Positions 28,834 through 38,554 of a stretch of 45,021 nucleotides of DNA are shown piece by piece. Both the position numbers and the translations under genes were made by a program. The first letter of the stretch is position 1. Each line of letters opens with the position of its first letter. Source of the DNA: a virus; IMG/VR virus record IMGVR_UViG_3300036792_000541, positions 1-45,021 of that record; one strand, given 5' to 3'. The notes beneath the pieces were generated by a model. That model searched no databases and was not told where the DNA came from. It saw only the letters and a list, made by a program, of their open reading frames with translations.

Positions 28834-31800
28834 TCTTGTCGTTAATCTGGACGCGGATACAGTCAATTTTCAAAAGCAGATGGGGCGAGTTGAGCGCCAG
28901 CTCCTGGAGTCGGCCCGCAAAGCGGATGTTTCTACCGAACGTATGCGGCGCCTGGCTGAAAGCCAAGCGGCGGCAATCAGCACTGTAGCGGGTAAAACAG
29001 AACAAGCCACGACTCAGCTGCAGACAAAGCAAGCCGCTGCTGCGGATGGCATGAAGGGGAAGTGGGCAGAAACCGCGCAGGCAGTTGATGAGGCACACCA
29101 ACGAGTTGCCGAACTCAGCCGCCGGCTGGCCGATAATCAGCAGCAGGCCCAGATTACGGGAGAGTCGCAGGATAGGTTAACAGCCTCGTTTTTCCGTCAA
29201 ATCGATGGCATTAAAGGCATGGGTACCGGCCTGCAGGAACTGAGGGCGATACAAAGCCAGGTCAGGGCTGCACGCGCTGCAGGGAATATTACACAGGGTG
29301 ACTACCTTTCCCTGGTCACTGAAACATCGACCAAAGAGCGGTCATTGGCGCAAGCTGAGCAGGTAGCAACCCAGGCTAAAGAGAACTACCTGCAGAAGCT
29401 CCGCGAGCAGGTGACACTGCAGGGGAAAACCGCTTCACAGGTTCAAGAATACAAAGCGGCGCAATTGGGCGTGTCTCAACAGGCCGCGCCGCTGATCGCC
29501 AAACTCAAAGAACAAGAGGGCGCCTGGAAGCGTGGCGAAATCTCGGCAGGTCAGTACCGCATGGCCATGCGTCAATTGCCGATGCAGATCACCGATATCA
29601 CGACTTCTTTAGCCTCCGGGATGCCGGTCTGGTTAATCGCCGTTCAGCAAGGCGGGCAGATAAAAGACAGTTTTGGCGGTGTCGGGAATGCGTTAAAGGC
29701 CATGCTGGGATTGTTAACGCCGGCACGGCTTTTGATGGGGGGCGCGGCGGCCACTATGGGCGTTCTGGCCTATGGCGCCTATGACAGCAGCAAACGGATC
29801 GCGGACCTCAATCGTGAGCTTGCACGCACTAACGGGGTATCGGGTTACACAAAGCAGGGCCTACAAGGGTTAGTCGATCAGGGGATATCAGCCGGCCAAT
29901 CTTTTAACTCTGCAACGGATTCCCTTAAAGCCTTAATCGCCGCCGGCGCCACGTCGGGAACTAATTTTTCTCAGGTTAGCCAGGCGATAGCTGCTTATTC
30001 GAAAGAGAGCGGGGAGGAGCTGGATACGCTGGCCGGAAAGTTTACGGCCATAGCGAAAGACCCAAGCCAGGGGATCCTGGCGTTGAATGAGAGCCTGCAT
30101 TTTCTGACTGCAGAGCAATACGCCAATATTCGCTCACTGGAGGAGCAAGGCCGGCATATGGATGCCGTTAAGCTGGCGTCTGACCTGGCCGCTACTGCGA
30201 TGCATGGCGCTGCAGACAAGATGAAAACTGAGCTTTCCTCAGTCGAGTCTTATATGCGCACGCTTAAAGATATGGCTGGTGGTATGTGGGACGCCATCAC
30301 CGGTGTTTTCCGGGATAAGACAGCCGGCGAAGCCGCAACTGAGCTTCAAACCCGCGTAGCCAGCATCCAGGCGCAAATTGCCAACTCGGAACGGACCGGA
30401 TACAACCAGAAAAATGGCAAGCTGCAGGCCTGGCGTGACGAGCTGGACGTATTAAATGCTCAACTCGATGCGATGAGCCTGCGCCGTGGTGTAGAGAAGG
30501 GCATACAGGCCGCAGCGCAAAAGCTTAAGGAAACTGAGCAGGAGCGTCTACGCCTGGCACAGCAACAGGATGCGTTAGCGACCACGCTACAGAGCAAAGA
30601 GGAAAAGCGCGCCAGGTTAATCGCCCAGACAAATGAAGCTTTCAAGCAAGGCCTGATCAAGAGTGCCGCCGCGCGTGATCAGCAAATAAAACGGATTAAC
30701 GAGCAGTACAAGGATCCGAAAAAGGCCAAACAAAGCCAATACCGCACCCCGGCGGGGGACCGTGCGACGGACAGCGCCCAATCTGGCCTCCTGTCCCTGC
30801 AGGCACAACTGCAGGTGTTACGCCAGCACTCAGGGCTTAACGACACCATTAGCCAGCAGCGCAAAGAGCTGTGGGCCGCACAGGCGCAATTTACGGTGTT
30901 AGAAGAGGCGGCGGGTAAGCGGCAACTTTCTGCCCAGGAGAAATCTCTGCTGGCCAGCAAGGATAAGGTCCTGGCTCTGGCGGAGCAGAAAGCCGCACTT
31001 GGCGATCAGGTAGCCCAGCAGGAGCGATTAAACAAACTGCAGGACGCCTCGACTAAATATGTCACGCAGATGGCCGAGAAGCAGCAGGCGCTGGTTAACG
31101 GTGCCGGGCTAGGGGATCGCGCCGCTCAGCGTGAAAATACCTTTGCACAATTGCGGCAGGGATGGCTTAACCAGGGCGGTGGCCTTAATGATGATGGCTA
31201 CCGTAAGCAGCTGCAGGCGGCGGAGGACTATTATGCGGCGGAGGACCAATTAAGGGGCAATTGGATGGCCGGCGCGTCGAGTGCCTGGAGCAACTATCAG
31301 GATCAAGCGGCCGATGCTGCCGGCATGACAAAATCCCTGTTTACGGGGGCTTTCTCGGGCATGGAAAACGCGCTGGTATCGTTTTCGACGACGGGCAAGG
31401 CTGCTTTCAAAGGGTTCACCGTATCCATCCTGGCCGACCTGGCCAAAATCGCATTACGCATGGCTATGTCTCAAGGGCTTCAAAGTCTGTTTGGCGCCTT
31501 TGGCGCTGGGGCTGGAAACAATCCCGGGGCCGTTCCTATGTTTGCCAATGCGAAAGGCGGCGTTTATTCGTCCCCGTCGTTGAGTGCTTACAGTGGTCAG
31601 GTGGTAAACAAGCCAACGTACTTTGCGTTTGCAAAAGGGGCCGGTGTGATGGGCGAGGCCGGCGCCGAGGGGATTTTTCCGTTAAAGCGCGGTCGGGATG
31701 GGAAATTGGGTGTTGCTGCTATCGGAGGGCCGCAGCAGGGCAATGCAGCGCCGAATGTATATATCACGATTGAAGGGGGTGGTAATGCGAATACTCAGGC

Positions 31801-31924
31801 TGATCCAGGCTGGGAGGAGTTCGGGAAGACGATGGGTAATATTGCTGCGCAAGAGAGTCAGAAAGTTATTAACCGTAACCTCAAACCAGGGCAACCCATT
31901 TGGAAAGCAATTAAGGGGGGGTAA
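28814..31924 (+). CDS. H: Tape measure protein gpH
   Basis: A 1036-residue protein that sets tail length. Long coiled-coil N-terminal region (QKQMGRVERQLLESARKADV...), a hydrophobic patch around 280-310 (ALKAMLGLLTPARLLMGGAAATMGVLAYGAY) and a second near 870-890, and a C-terminal part cut off during assembly in lambda. It is longer than lambda gpH (853), which predicts a longer tail. Overlaps T by 20 bp and M by one base. Confidence 0.95.
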   Translation: MSEQIADLVVNLDADTVNFQKQMGRVERQLLESARKADVSTERMRRLAESQAAAISTVAGKTEQATTQLQTKQAAAADGMKGKWAETAQAVDEAHQRVAELSRRLADNQQQAQITGESQDRLTASFFRQIDGIKGMGTGLQELRAIQSQVRAARAAGNITQGDYLSLVTETSTKERSLAQAEQVATQAKENYLQKLREQVTLQGKTASQVQEYKAAQLGVSQQAAPLIAKLKEQEGAWKRGEISAGQYRMAMRQLPMQITDITTSLASGMPVWLIAVQQGGQIKDSFGGVGNALKAMLGLLTPARLLMGGAAATMGVLAYGAYDSSKRIADLNRELARTNGVSGYTKQGLQGLVDQGISAGQSFNSATDSLKALIAAGATSGTNFSQVSQAIAAYSKESGEELDTLAGKFTAIAKDPSQGILALNESLHFLTAEQYANIRSLEEQGRHMDAVKLASDLAATAMHGAADKMKTELSSVESYMRTLKDMAGGMWDAITGVFRDKTAGEAATELQTRVASIQAQIANSERTGYNQKNGKLQAWRDELDVLNAQLDAMSLRRGVEKGIQAAAQKLKETEQERLRLAQQQDALATTLQSKEEKRARLIAQTNEAFKQGLIKSAAARDQQIKRINEQYKDPKKAKQSQYRTPAGDRATDSAQSGLLSLQAQLQVLRQHSGLNDTISQQRKELWAAQAQFTVLEEAAGKRQLSAQEKSLLASKDKVLALAEQKAALGDQVAQQERLNKLQDASTKYVTQMAEKQQALVNGAGLGDRAAQRENTFAQLRQGWLNQGGGLNDDGYRKQLQAAEDYYAAEDQLRGNWMAGASSAWSNYQDQAADAAGMTKSLFTGAFSGMENALVSFSTTGKAAFKGFTVSILADLAKIALRMAMSQGLQSLFGAFGAGAGNNPGAVPMFANAKGGVYSSPSLSAYSGQVVNKPTYFAFAKGAGVMGEAGAEGIFPLKRGRDGKLGVAAIGGPQQGNAAPNVYITIEGGGNANTQADPGWEEFGKTMGNIAAQESQKVINRNLKPGQPIWKAIKGG

Positions 31925-32262
31925 TGACCATTCAAACATTTAGTTTTCGGGCGCGTATAAATGCCGCAGGTGACACCCGATTTCGTGTTAGAAAGGCTCA
32001 GTTTGGCGATGGTTATATGCAGGTTGCTGGCGATGGAATTAACCCTGTAATCCGCTCATGGGAGCTTTCATTTACCGGCCCGCGTGAATTTATCGCCGAT
32101 ATTATTAACTTTCTTGAATTTCACCAAGGGGTTAAATCATTCCAGTGGCGCCCACCGTCTGGAGACATAGGTTTATATCGCTGTGAAGCATATAAAAATA
32201 ATCCTATGAAAAGAGGATGGTTTTCATTAACGGCCACTTTCACCGAGGCATTCCACGTTTAA
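31924..32262 (+). CDS. M: Tail tip protein gpM
   Basis: A 112-residue tail-tip component; VRKAQFGDGYMQVAGDGINPVIRSWELSF and the FLEFHQGVKSFQWRPP motif match lambda gpM. Start overlaps the H stop (TAATG). Confidence 0.92.
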   Translation: MTIQTFSFRARINAAGDTRFRVRKAQFGDGYMQVAGDGINPVIRSWELSFTGPREFIADIINFLEFHQGVKSFQWRPPSGDIGLYRCEAYKNNPMKRGWFSLTATFTEAFHV

Positions 32263-32274
32263 TCGGAAATAATC

Positions 32275-33024
32275 ATGCTTAATTCAGACCTGCAGAAGTT
32301 GGAGCCGGGCAATCGCATTCGCCTCATTGAAGTGGATGGCACGAAGTTTGGTGCCGATATTCTGCGTTTTCACTGTGACACGTTACCCTATACTCCGGAG
32401 GAACTCGTTGCTGCCGGCGGCGATGAATCCAAGTTGCCAGCGAAGCCTATATGGTGGCAAGGAAAGGAATATGGTCCGTGGCCGTTTACCGTCGAGGGAC
32501 TGGAAGTATCCTCAGACAGCCAGAGCACCGAGCCAAAGTTAACGGTGGCTAATCTTGATGGACTGATCACCGCGCTTTGCCTCCAGTTCGAGGACATGGC
32601 GCAGGCCAAAGTGCTGATCCACGATACATTGGTGCACTACCTCGACGCCCGTAATTTTCCAGAGGGCAACTCTACAGCTGATCCGGTGCAGGAAAAGCTG
32701 CAGGTCTACTACATCGATCGCAAAGCAACGGAAAGCGATGAGTCGGTTGAGTTCGAATTGTCCAGTCCTGCTGACCTACGAGGCCTACGTATCCCAACTC
32801 GGCAAATTCATAGCCTGTGTACCTGGTGTTCTCGTGGTTGGTACCGCACAGGTAAAGGCTGTGATTATGCCGGTACCCGGTACTTTGACGAAAAGGGAAA
32901 CCCGGTTGATGACCCCAGCAAGGACCGTTGCGGTGGGCTACTGAGCGATTGCCAAAAACGTTTTGGCGAGAATGAGCCGTTACCGTTCGGTGGGTTCCCC
33001 GGTGCCTCATTAATCCGGCAGTAG
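32275..33024 (+). CDS. L: Tail tip protein gpL (Fe-S type)
   Basis: A 249-residue tip protein. The C-terminal region carries cysteines at 182, 185, 196, 219 and 226, the area where lambda gpL binds a [4Fe-4S] cluster. One cysteine more than the four needed is present. Confidence 0.92.
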   Translation: MLNSDLQKLEPGNRIRLIEVDGTKFGADILRFHCDTLPYTPEELVAAGGDESKLPAKPIWWQGKEYGPWPFTVEGLEVSSDSQSTEPKLTVANLDGLITALCLQFEDMAQAKVLIHDTLVHYLDARNFPEGNSTADPVQEKLQVYYIDRKATESDESVEFELSSPADLRGLRIPTRQIHSLCTWCSRGWYRTGKGCDYAGTRYFDEKGNPVDDPSKDRCGGLLSDCQKRFGENEPLPFGGFPGASLIRQ

Positions 33025-33032
33025 GGGGAGAG

Positions 33033-33737
33033 ATGAAAGAGAAAACCATAGCGGCCATTATGGCGCACGCTGAGGCTGAGTATCCGCGCGAGTGTTGCGG
33101 CATAGTGGCGCAAAAATCTCGCGTTGAGCGTTACTTCCCATGTCGTAACCTGGCTGAAAACCCCACTGAACAATTTCACCTGGCGCCAGAGGACTATGTA
33201 ACCGCATCGGAGTGGGGCACAGTCACAATGATTGTGCATAGCCACCCTGATGCCACCACGCAGCCGAGTGAACTGGATAAGGCACAGTGTGACGCGTTAG
33301 AGCTTCCCTGGGTGATTGTCAGTTGGCCTGAAGGGGATTTGCGCACGGTTATGCCGCGTGGCGATTTGCCGTTAGTTGGGCGCCAGTTTGTACTGGGGCA
33401 TACGGACTGTTGGGGGCTGGTCATGAGTTATTTCCGGCAGCAGCATTGCGTTGAATTGCGAGATTACCGCGTTGATTACCCGTGGTGGGAAAAGGGCGAA
33501 AACCTTTACATGGACAACTGGTACGAGTGTGGCTTTCGCGAGTTTAATGGCCCGCCGTTGCCGGGAGATATGGTGATAATGCAGGTGTCAGCGCCGGTGG
33601 CGAACCACGCCGGCATTTTGCTGAAAGATGGCGTGTTGCTGCACCATATGTATGGCATGCTCAGCCAGCGGGTGCCCTACGGTGGCTACTGGAAGGAGCG
33701 AACTGTGAAGGTCCTGCGCCACAAAGAACTGATGTGA
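33033..33737 (+). CDS. K: Tail tip peptidase gpK (JAB/JAMM + NlpC/P60)
   Basis: A 234-residue two-domain protein. N-terminal JAMM metalloprotease-like part with HSHPDATTQPSELD; C-terminal NlpC/P60 part with the nucleophile Cys in TDCWGLVMSYF and a later HAGI. Needed for tail assembly in lambda and possibly for local cell-wall opening. Confidence 0.94.
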   Translation: MKEKTIAAIMAHAEAEYPRECCGIVAQKSRVERYFPCRNLAENPTEQFHLAPEDYVTASEWGTVTMIVHSHPDATTQPSELDKAQCDALELPWVIVSWPEGDLRTVMPRGDLPLVGRQFVLGHTDCWGLVMSYFRQQHCVELRDYRVDYPWWEKGENLYMDNWYECGFREFNGPPLPGDMVIMQVSAPVANHAGILLKDGVLLHHMYGMLSQRVPYGGYWKERTVKVLRHKELM

Positions 33738-33746
33738 TGCTATCAT
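33738..33746 (+). promoter_or_regulatory. Extended -10 promoter for the lipoprotein moron
   Basis: TGC followed by TATCAT gives a TGn-extended -10 element overlapping the K stop, 29 bp before the lipoprotein start. No convincing -35. It would let the lipoprotein be made in the lysogen. Confidence 0.45.
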
Positions 33747-33774
33747 TCCACTTTTCAGCTTAAGGAAAAGGGCT

Positions 33775-34113
33775 ATGAAAAAGATTACCGCCTTGTTTGC
33801 TACGTTAGTTTTGTCGGGCTGTTCAACTACAGCTAATGAAATTCGACTGACCATGCCTGTCATCGAAGGGCATACAAGTAAAAATGCAAATTCATATATT
33901 GGTTGCGTGCTTAATCATTGGAACGAAAAAAACACCATTTCACCAATTAGTCCGCAACCTACCGAGCATGGCTATACTGCCCAAGTAAATGATATGGCAC
34001 GAGGGGTAGTAATGCTAATTGATGTGAAAGATACTGACTCAGGTAGCGATTTTGTTTTTTATAAAAAACGAGATATGAGCTTCTATGAGTCGGCAATTAC
34101 ATCATGTAAATAA
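33775..34113 (+). CDS. Lipoprotein moron between K and I
   Basis: A 112-residue exported lipoprotein: MKKITALFATLVLSGC is a signal peptide with lipobox LSGC, and the mature part is small and soluble with two further Cys. It lies between tail genes K and I, where lambda has nothing of the kind, with its own possible promoter and a strong terminator after it. This is the layout of a moron. By analogy with Cor- and Bor-like phage lipoproteins it might alter the cell surface or block superinfection, but no sequence similarity to either is visible. Confidence 0.85.
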   Translation: MKKITALFATLVLSGCSTTANEIRLTMPVIEGHTSKNANSYIGCVLNHWNEKNTISPISPQPTEHGYTAQVNDMARGVVMLIDVKDTDSGSDFVFYKKRDMSFYESAITSCK

Positions 34114-34134
34114 TTTCGCTATTTTCGATGATAT

Positions 34135-34156
34135 ACCCGCTGTGGCGGGTTTTTTT
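34135..34156 (+). terminator. Terminator after the lipoprotein gene
   Basis: ACCCGC, loop TGTG, GCGGGT followed by seven T. Isolates the moron; the I gene ribosome site follows 5 bp later. Confidence 0.9.
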
Positions 34157-34168
34157 ATTGGGGGAAAT

Positions 34169-34783
34169 ATGAGTTTTATCGAAGTGCCGCTTAGAACTAT
34201 TCACTTTCATGGTCCAATGGTGAGATTGTTTGGCCGAAATTTCAAGTACCGTGCGCATAGTGTGCCAAAGGCCGTTGATGCAATGAAGAACCTGTTGCCC
34301 GGGTTTGAGCGTTATATGCTTGAAGCACATAAGCGCGGTTTGACTTTTGCTGTCTTTGTGGGGAAACGGAATATAGGAAAGAATGAAATTGAATTGACAA
34401 AGGGAGTTGAGGATATTCACCTTGTTCCAATGCTTATTGGCAGCAAGAGCGCGGGACTTTTCCAAACGATCATAGGAGTGGCGTTAATCGCTCTATCTGT
34501 TTGGAACCCAGCAATAGGTGGTGCGGCAATGATGTCGGCAACTACAGCCACTTCCGTTGGGCTTATGGGGGCGTCCCTGGCACTTGGTGGTGTTGTTCAA
34601 ATGCTTTCCCCGCAAGCTGGTGGGTTGCGAATGCGACAGGACCAGGACAACAAGCCGAGCTATGCCTTTGGTGGCCCGGTGAACACCACGGCGCAGGGTA
34701 ATCCTGTGGGTGTGCTGTACGGCACACGTGAGATCGGTGGAGCTATTATCTCTGCTGGTATTTATACTGAAGATCAACAGTAA
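34169..34783 (+). CDS. I: Tail assembly protein gpI
   Basis: A 204-residue protein needed for tail tip assembly; not found in the mature particle in lambda. Ubiquitin-like N-terminal part, then a hydrophobic hairpin (about 100-150, LFQTIIGVALIALSVWNPAIGGAAMM). The C-terminus, SYAFGGPVNTTAQGNPVGVLYG, is typical of gpI. ATG at 34169 with GGGGG; the longer frame would run through the terminator. Confidence 0.93.
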   Translation: MSFIEVPLRTIHFHGPMVRLFGRNFKYRAHSVPKAVDAMKNLLPGFERYMLEAHKRGLTFAVFVGKRNIGKNEIELTKGVEDIHLVPMLIGSKSAGLFQTIIGVALIALSVWNPAIGGAAMMSATTATSVGLMGASLALGGVVQMLSPQAGGLRMRQDQDNKPSYAFGGPVNTTAQGNPVGVLYGTREIGGAIISAGIYTEDQQ

Positions 34784-34804
34784 GCCGAAAGGCGGGAGTG
34801 AGTT

Positions 34805-34945
34805 ATGACAAATCAGAAAGGAAAAAAGGCTGATTCAAATGTTGCAGAATCAGCCTCTAGCACAATAAAAATCTCAAATGAAAAAGGGATTATTGAAGTG
34901 CGCAATAATCAAGGTGTGCTTATTTCCCGGATGTTGCGGTTTTAA
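34805..34945 (+). CDS. 46-residue protein between I and J
   Basis: MTNQKGKKADSNVAESASS then IKISNEKGIIEVRNNQGVLISRMLRF. Good ribosome site (GGGAG) and proper spacing behind I. Its last 18 residues resemble the extreme C-terminus of this phage's J protein (INVYDAGGNLRVRMGRL): shared I, V, G, L, R-M and R. That suggests a shared interaction strand. Overlaps the tail of the opposite-strand gene by 26 bp. Confidence 0.6.
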   Translation: MTNQKGKKADSNVAESASSTIKISNEKGIIEVRNNQGVLISRMLRF

Positions 34946-35171
34946 CTCTGGCGGCCAATTGCGCGATTGCTAATTGAGCGGTTGCGCCATCATTTTGCTC
35001 ATACACTTTATCAAGAGTGGTCAATAAATCATGAGCAAAGCCAGGCAGTTGCTTTTCGAGCGTGTGTACCAGAGCAGCATACCCAATGTTTAATGCTTCC
35101 ATAGAGCAGGTTTGATCTGGCAGCGGCATATCATTAGTAATGGAATTTTCAAATTTAAATGTACTTTTCAT
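34920..35171 (-). CDS. Leftward small gene between I and J (83 aa)
   Basis: MKSTFKFENSITNDMPLPDQTCSMEALNIGYAALVHTLEKQLPGF... An opposite-strand gene with AGGAACATC before its ATG, so probably a moron or regulator inserted in the tail operon. It is a helical soluble protein. I do not recognise the family. Its 3' end overlaps the 46-codon gene tail to tail. Confidence 0.68.
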   Translation of the reverse strand: MKSTFKFENSITNDMPLPDQTCSMEALNIGYAALVHTLEKQLPGFAHDLLTTLDKVYEQNDGATAQLAIAQLAARVKTATSGK

Positions 35172-35309
35172 GATGTTCCTAATCCAGAGTTAATCAGCCA
35201 TCCCTCTGATTTCAAACGCCCATGCCTCTACATGGGCGGGCTGAGTCCTTACAAGATAGAGCCTGAAATCAATCAGTAAACCCTGATTTTTGATCAGTGT
35301 ATTCATTAC

Positions 35310-35330
35310 GCCGCTTATCGCGGCTTTTTT
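35310..35330 (+). terminator. Terminator before J
   Basis: GCCGC, loop TTATC, GCGGC followed by six T. It would end the I transcript just upstream of J and mark the right edge of the inserted leftward gene. Confidence 0.85.
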
Positions 35331-35346
35331 CATTGGTGCGAGCAAT

Positions 35347-38300
35347 ATGAAAAGTATAACGATTAAAGGCCGCAAAGGCGGTGGCGGCGGTGGCCATACC
35401 CCCGTTGAGTCTCCAGACAGTGTTCAATCGATTTCCCGGGCTAAGATGCTGTTCTCGCTCGGGGAGGGGGAGTTTTCCGGTCGGCTGGATGGCACAAACG
35501 TTTATGCTGACGGCACTCCAGTGTTAAACAGTGACGGGACTGAAAACTTTCCCGGCTTTCGCTGGGAATTCCGGCCAGGCACCCAGGCACAAGATTATAT
35601 CCAGGGCATCCCATCGGTTGAGAACGAGATCGCTATCAGTACCGAATTGAAAAGCGGTACTCCCTGGGTACGAGCAGTGTCAAATCTGCAACTGTCTGCT
35701 GTTCGTTTACGCTTCGGTTGGCCGATGTTGCAATCACAGGCTGAGAATGGGGATGTTAACGGCTATCGTATTGAGTATGCGATTGATATTGCGACGGATG
35801 GCGGCAGCTATCAGGAAGTATTAACGGCAGCGATCGACGATAAAACAACATCGCTGTATGAACGTTCGCACCGTATCAATCTGCCGAAAGCTACAACCGG
35901 TTGGCAGGTGCGTGTGCGCCGCCTGACGCCAAATGCGAACAGCGCCAGAATTGCTGACCGGATGAATATTGAGGCGCTGACCGAAATTATTGATGCCAAG
36001 CTGCGCTATCCAAACACCGCGCTGCTGTATGTGGAATTTGACTCCAAGCAATTCCCGAATATACCGAAGATCAGTTGTAAGCCGCGTGGACGAGTGATCC
36101 GCGTACCGGATAACTATGACCCGGAAACACGAAGCTATAACGGTGTTTGGACCGGTGGCTTCAAGTGGGCCTACAGCGATAATCCAGCTTGGGTGTTCTA
36201 CGACATTATTTTGGCTGAGCGTTTTGGCCTTGGCGATCGTATCGATTCTCTTCAGGTATCCGAATCTGAGCTGTACCGCATTGCACAGTATTGCGATCAG
36301 CTTGTTCCAGATGGTCGGGGTGGCGATGGTACCGAGCCGCGTTTCACCTGTAACGTTTATATTCAATCGCGCGAGGATGCCTGGACAGTTCTGAGCGATT
36401 TAGCCGGTATTTTTCGTGGCATGACCTATTGGGGGCGAAACCAAATGGTTGCCCTGGCGGATATGCCACGTGATATGGATATCACCTATACCCGCGCCAA
36501 CGTCATTGATGGCAAATTCACCTATTCGTCAGCAAGTGAGCGTACCCGCTATAGCACTGCGATGGTCAGTTGGTCCGATCCTGCCAACCACTATGCTGAC
36601 GCGATCGAAGCTGTTTTCGATAATGACCTGGTGCGCCGGTATGACGTGAATCAAACGGAGTTAACGGCCATCGGTTGTACCCGCCAAAGTGAGGCCAACC
36701 GCCGTGGACGCTGGGCGTTGCTGACAAATAGCAAAGACAGGGCGGTAACGTTTTCTGTCGGTCTGGATGGCATGATCCCTATGCCTGGGCACATAGTTGG
36801 TGTTGCGGATCAGATGGTGGCTGGCCGGGTTATCGGCGGGCGGATCAGTAGCGTGGATGGCCGCAAGCTGAAGCTGGACAGAAAGCCGGGCGCTAAAGTC
36901 GGTGATCGCTTGATCGTCAACCTGCCTTCGGGTAAAGCGCAAGCGCGTACAGTGCAGGCAGTCAATGAACGTATCGTGACTGTCACCACCAATTACAGTG
37001 AAATACCGGCTTCAGAGTCGGCTTGGTCTATCGACGCGGACGATCTGGCCGTTCAGCTCTACCGCGTGGTGGGCATCGCCGACAATGGCGATAACACCTT
37101 CACCATCAACGCTACCGAGCATGACCCTAATAAATACGCTCGCATCGATACTGGCGCGCGTATTGACGATCGTCCTATCTCAATCATTCCGCCTGGCGTT
37201 CAGGCTCCGCCGAAGAACATCACTATCGACAGTTACTCCTCTGTGAGCCAGGGCATTGCCATCACGACGATGCGTGCCGCCTGGGGAGCGGTGGAGAATG
37301 CGATAGCGTATGAGGCTGAGTGGCGAAAAGATAACGGTAACTGGGTATCAGTGCCGCGCACGTCCGCTTTGGGATTCGAGGTGCCTGGCATTTATGCCGG
37401 TCGCTACCTGGTACGCGTGCGGGCCATCAACGCCAGCGATATTTCGTCAATCTGGGCGACATCGATGGAGACCTATCTCAAAGGGAAGGAGGGGAAGCCA
37501 CCGGTACCGGTAGGATTCAAGGCTTCTCCGCTGTTGTGGGGAATTCAACTTGATTGGGGGTTCCCTGCTGGCGCTGAGGACTCGCTGAAAACCGAAATTC
37601 ACTATGCGGATAATGCGTCAGGTACGAACCCTATGTTGCTGGCTGATATTCCGTATCCGCTGCACACCCACACAATGACCGGATTGAAGGCTGGCCAAGA
37701 GTTTTGGTTCCGTGCACGCCTGCAGGACAGAACCGGGAATATCGGGGACTGGACAGGCTGGATCAAAGGGCAATCCAACGCGAACGCGGACGATTACCTT
37801 GAGAGCATTGGCGATGGATTCCTGACGGATAAAGATGGCGAAAAGCTAACAGGTGATATCGATACCAATATAGAGGGCATCTTGCAGGATGCGCTGGCTA
37901 ACAACGCGACGGTAGAGCACCAGTGGGCGCAATACGGGACAGTGCGGGCGGATATTCTTATCGTGAAAACCACTATCGCAGAAGTGGATCGCGGACTGGC
38001 GGAGCTGAGAACGCAGGTCCAGGTGCAGATAGACGATGTGACGGCGGTGCTTGAGGACAAGCTGACGGCCACGATTGATGCTGATGGTGCTACAGCAATT
38101 CACACTCTGAAAGCTGGCATTCGCATTAATGACGTTTTCTACAGCGCCGGTATGTCGATCGCAGTGCTTGCAGAGACCGGAAAGCCAGTAATCACACGAA
38201 TTGGTTTTAACGCCAATCAGTTCGTGTTGATGAGTGGTATCGGCGACACACAATATTCTCCTTTTGCTGTAATTAATGGGCAGGCATTTCTAAGTGATGC

Positions 38301-38553
38301 ATTTATTCAAAAAGCGTCTATTGATACTGCTCATATTAAAGACGGTGCTATTGTGAATGCCAAAATTAGCGGATTTATCCAGTCTGATAATTTCAGCGCT
38401 ACCAGCGGCTGGAGACTGGATAAAAGTGGTGCTGGCGCAGGGCAGATTCAGATTAACGGCGGTGATGGTAATGGCAGGATGGAAATACGCGGCGATCAGA
38501 TTAACGTTTATGACGCTGGCGGCAATCTGCGCGTAAGGATGGGGAGGCTTTAA
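35347..38553 (+). CDS. J: Tail tip / host-specificity protein (gpJ-like)
   Basis: A 1068-residue central tail tip protein that should bind the receptor. The N-terminal two thirds (KGRKGGGGGGHTPVESPDSVQSISRAKMLFSLGEGE...) follow lambda gpJ. Fibronectin III-like segments lie at about 625-800 and a coiled segment (VDRGLAELRTQVQVQ) near 880. The C-terminus (about 900-1068) is a DUF1983-type domain, the part expected to fix host range. ATG at 35347 chosen from the family start; the ribosome site is weak. Confidence 0.94.
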   Translation: MKSITIKGRKGGGGGGHTPVESPDSVQSISRAKMLFSLGEGEFSGRLDGTNVYADGTPVLNSDGTENFPGFRWEFRPGTQAQDYIQGIPSVENEIAISTELKSGTPWVRAVSNLQLSAVRLRFGWPMLQSQAENGDVNGYRIEYAIDIATDGGSYQEVLTAAIDDKTTSLYERSHRINLPKATTGWQVRVRRLTPNANSARIADRMNIEALTEIIDAKLRYPNTALLYVEFDSKQFPNIPKISCKPRGRVIRVPDNYDPETRSYNGVWTGGFKWAYSDNPAWVFYDIILAERFGLGDRIDSLQVSESELYRIAQYCDQLVPDGRGGDGTEPRFTCNVYIQSREDAWTVLSDLAGIFRGMTYWGRNQMVALADMPRDMDITYTRANVIDGKFTYSSASERTRYSTAMVSWSDPANHYADAIEAVFDNDLVRRYDVNQTELTAIGCTRQSEANRRGRWALLTNSKDRAVTFSVGLDGMIPMPGHIVGVADQMVAGRVIGGRISSVDGRKLKLDRKPGAKVGDRLIVNLPSGKAQARTVQAVNERIVTVTTNYSEIPASESAWSIDADDLAVQLYRVVGIADNGDNTFTINATEHDPNKYARIDTGARIDDRPISIIPPGVQAPPKNITIDSYSSVSQGIAITTMRAAWGAVENAIAYEAEWRKDNGNWVSVPRTSALGFEVPGIYAGRYLVRVRAINASDISSIWATSMETYLKGKEGKPPVPVGFKASPLLWGIQLDWGFPAGAEDSLKTEIHYADNASGTNPMLLADIPYPLHTHTMTGLKAGQEFWFRARLQDRTGNIGDWTGWIKGQSNANADDYLESIGDGFLTDKDGEKLTGDIDTNIEGILQDALANNATVEHQWAQYGTVRADILIVKTTIAEVDRGLAELRTQVQVQIDDVTAVLEDKLTATIDADGATAIHTLKAGIRINDVFYSAGMSIAVLAETGKPVITRIGFNANQFVLMSGIGDTQYSPFAVINGQAFLSDAFIQKASIDTAHIKDGAIVNAKISGFIQSDNFSATSGWRLDKSGAGAGQIQINGGDGNGRMEIRGDQINVYDAGGNLRVRMGRL

Positions 38554-38554
38554 T

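Noticed and set aside
33775-34113. Bor or Cor homologue
   Set aside because: It shares the lipoprotein signal and general size, but no convincing sequence match to either is visible.
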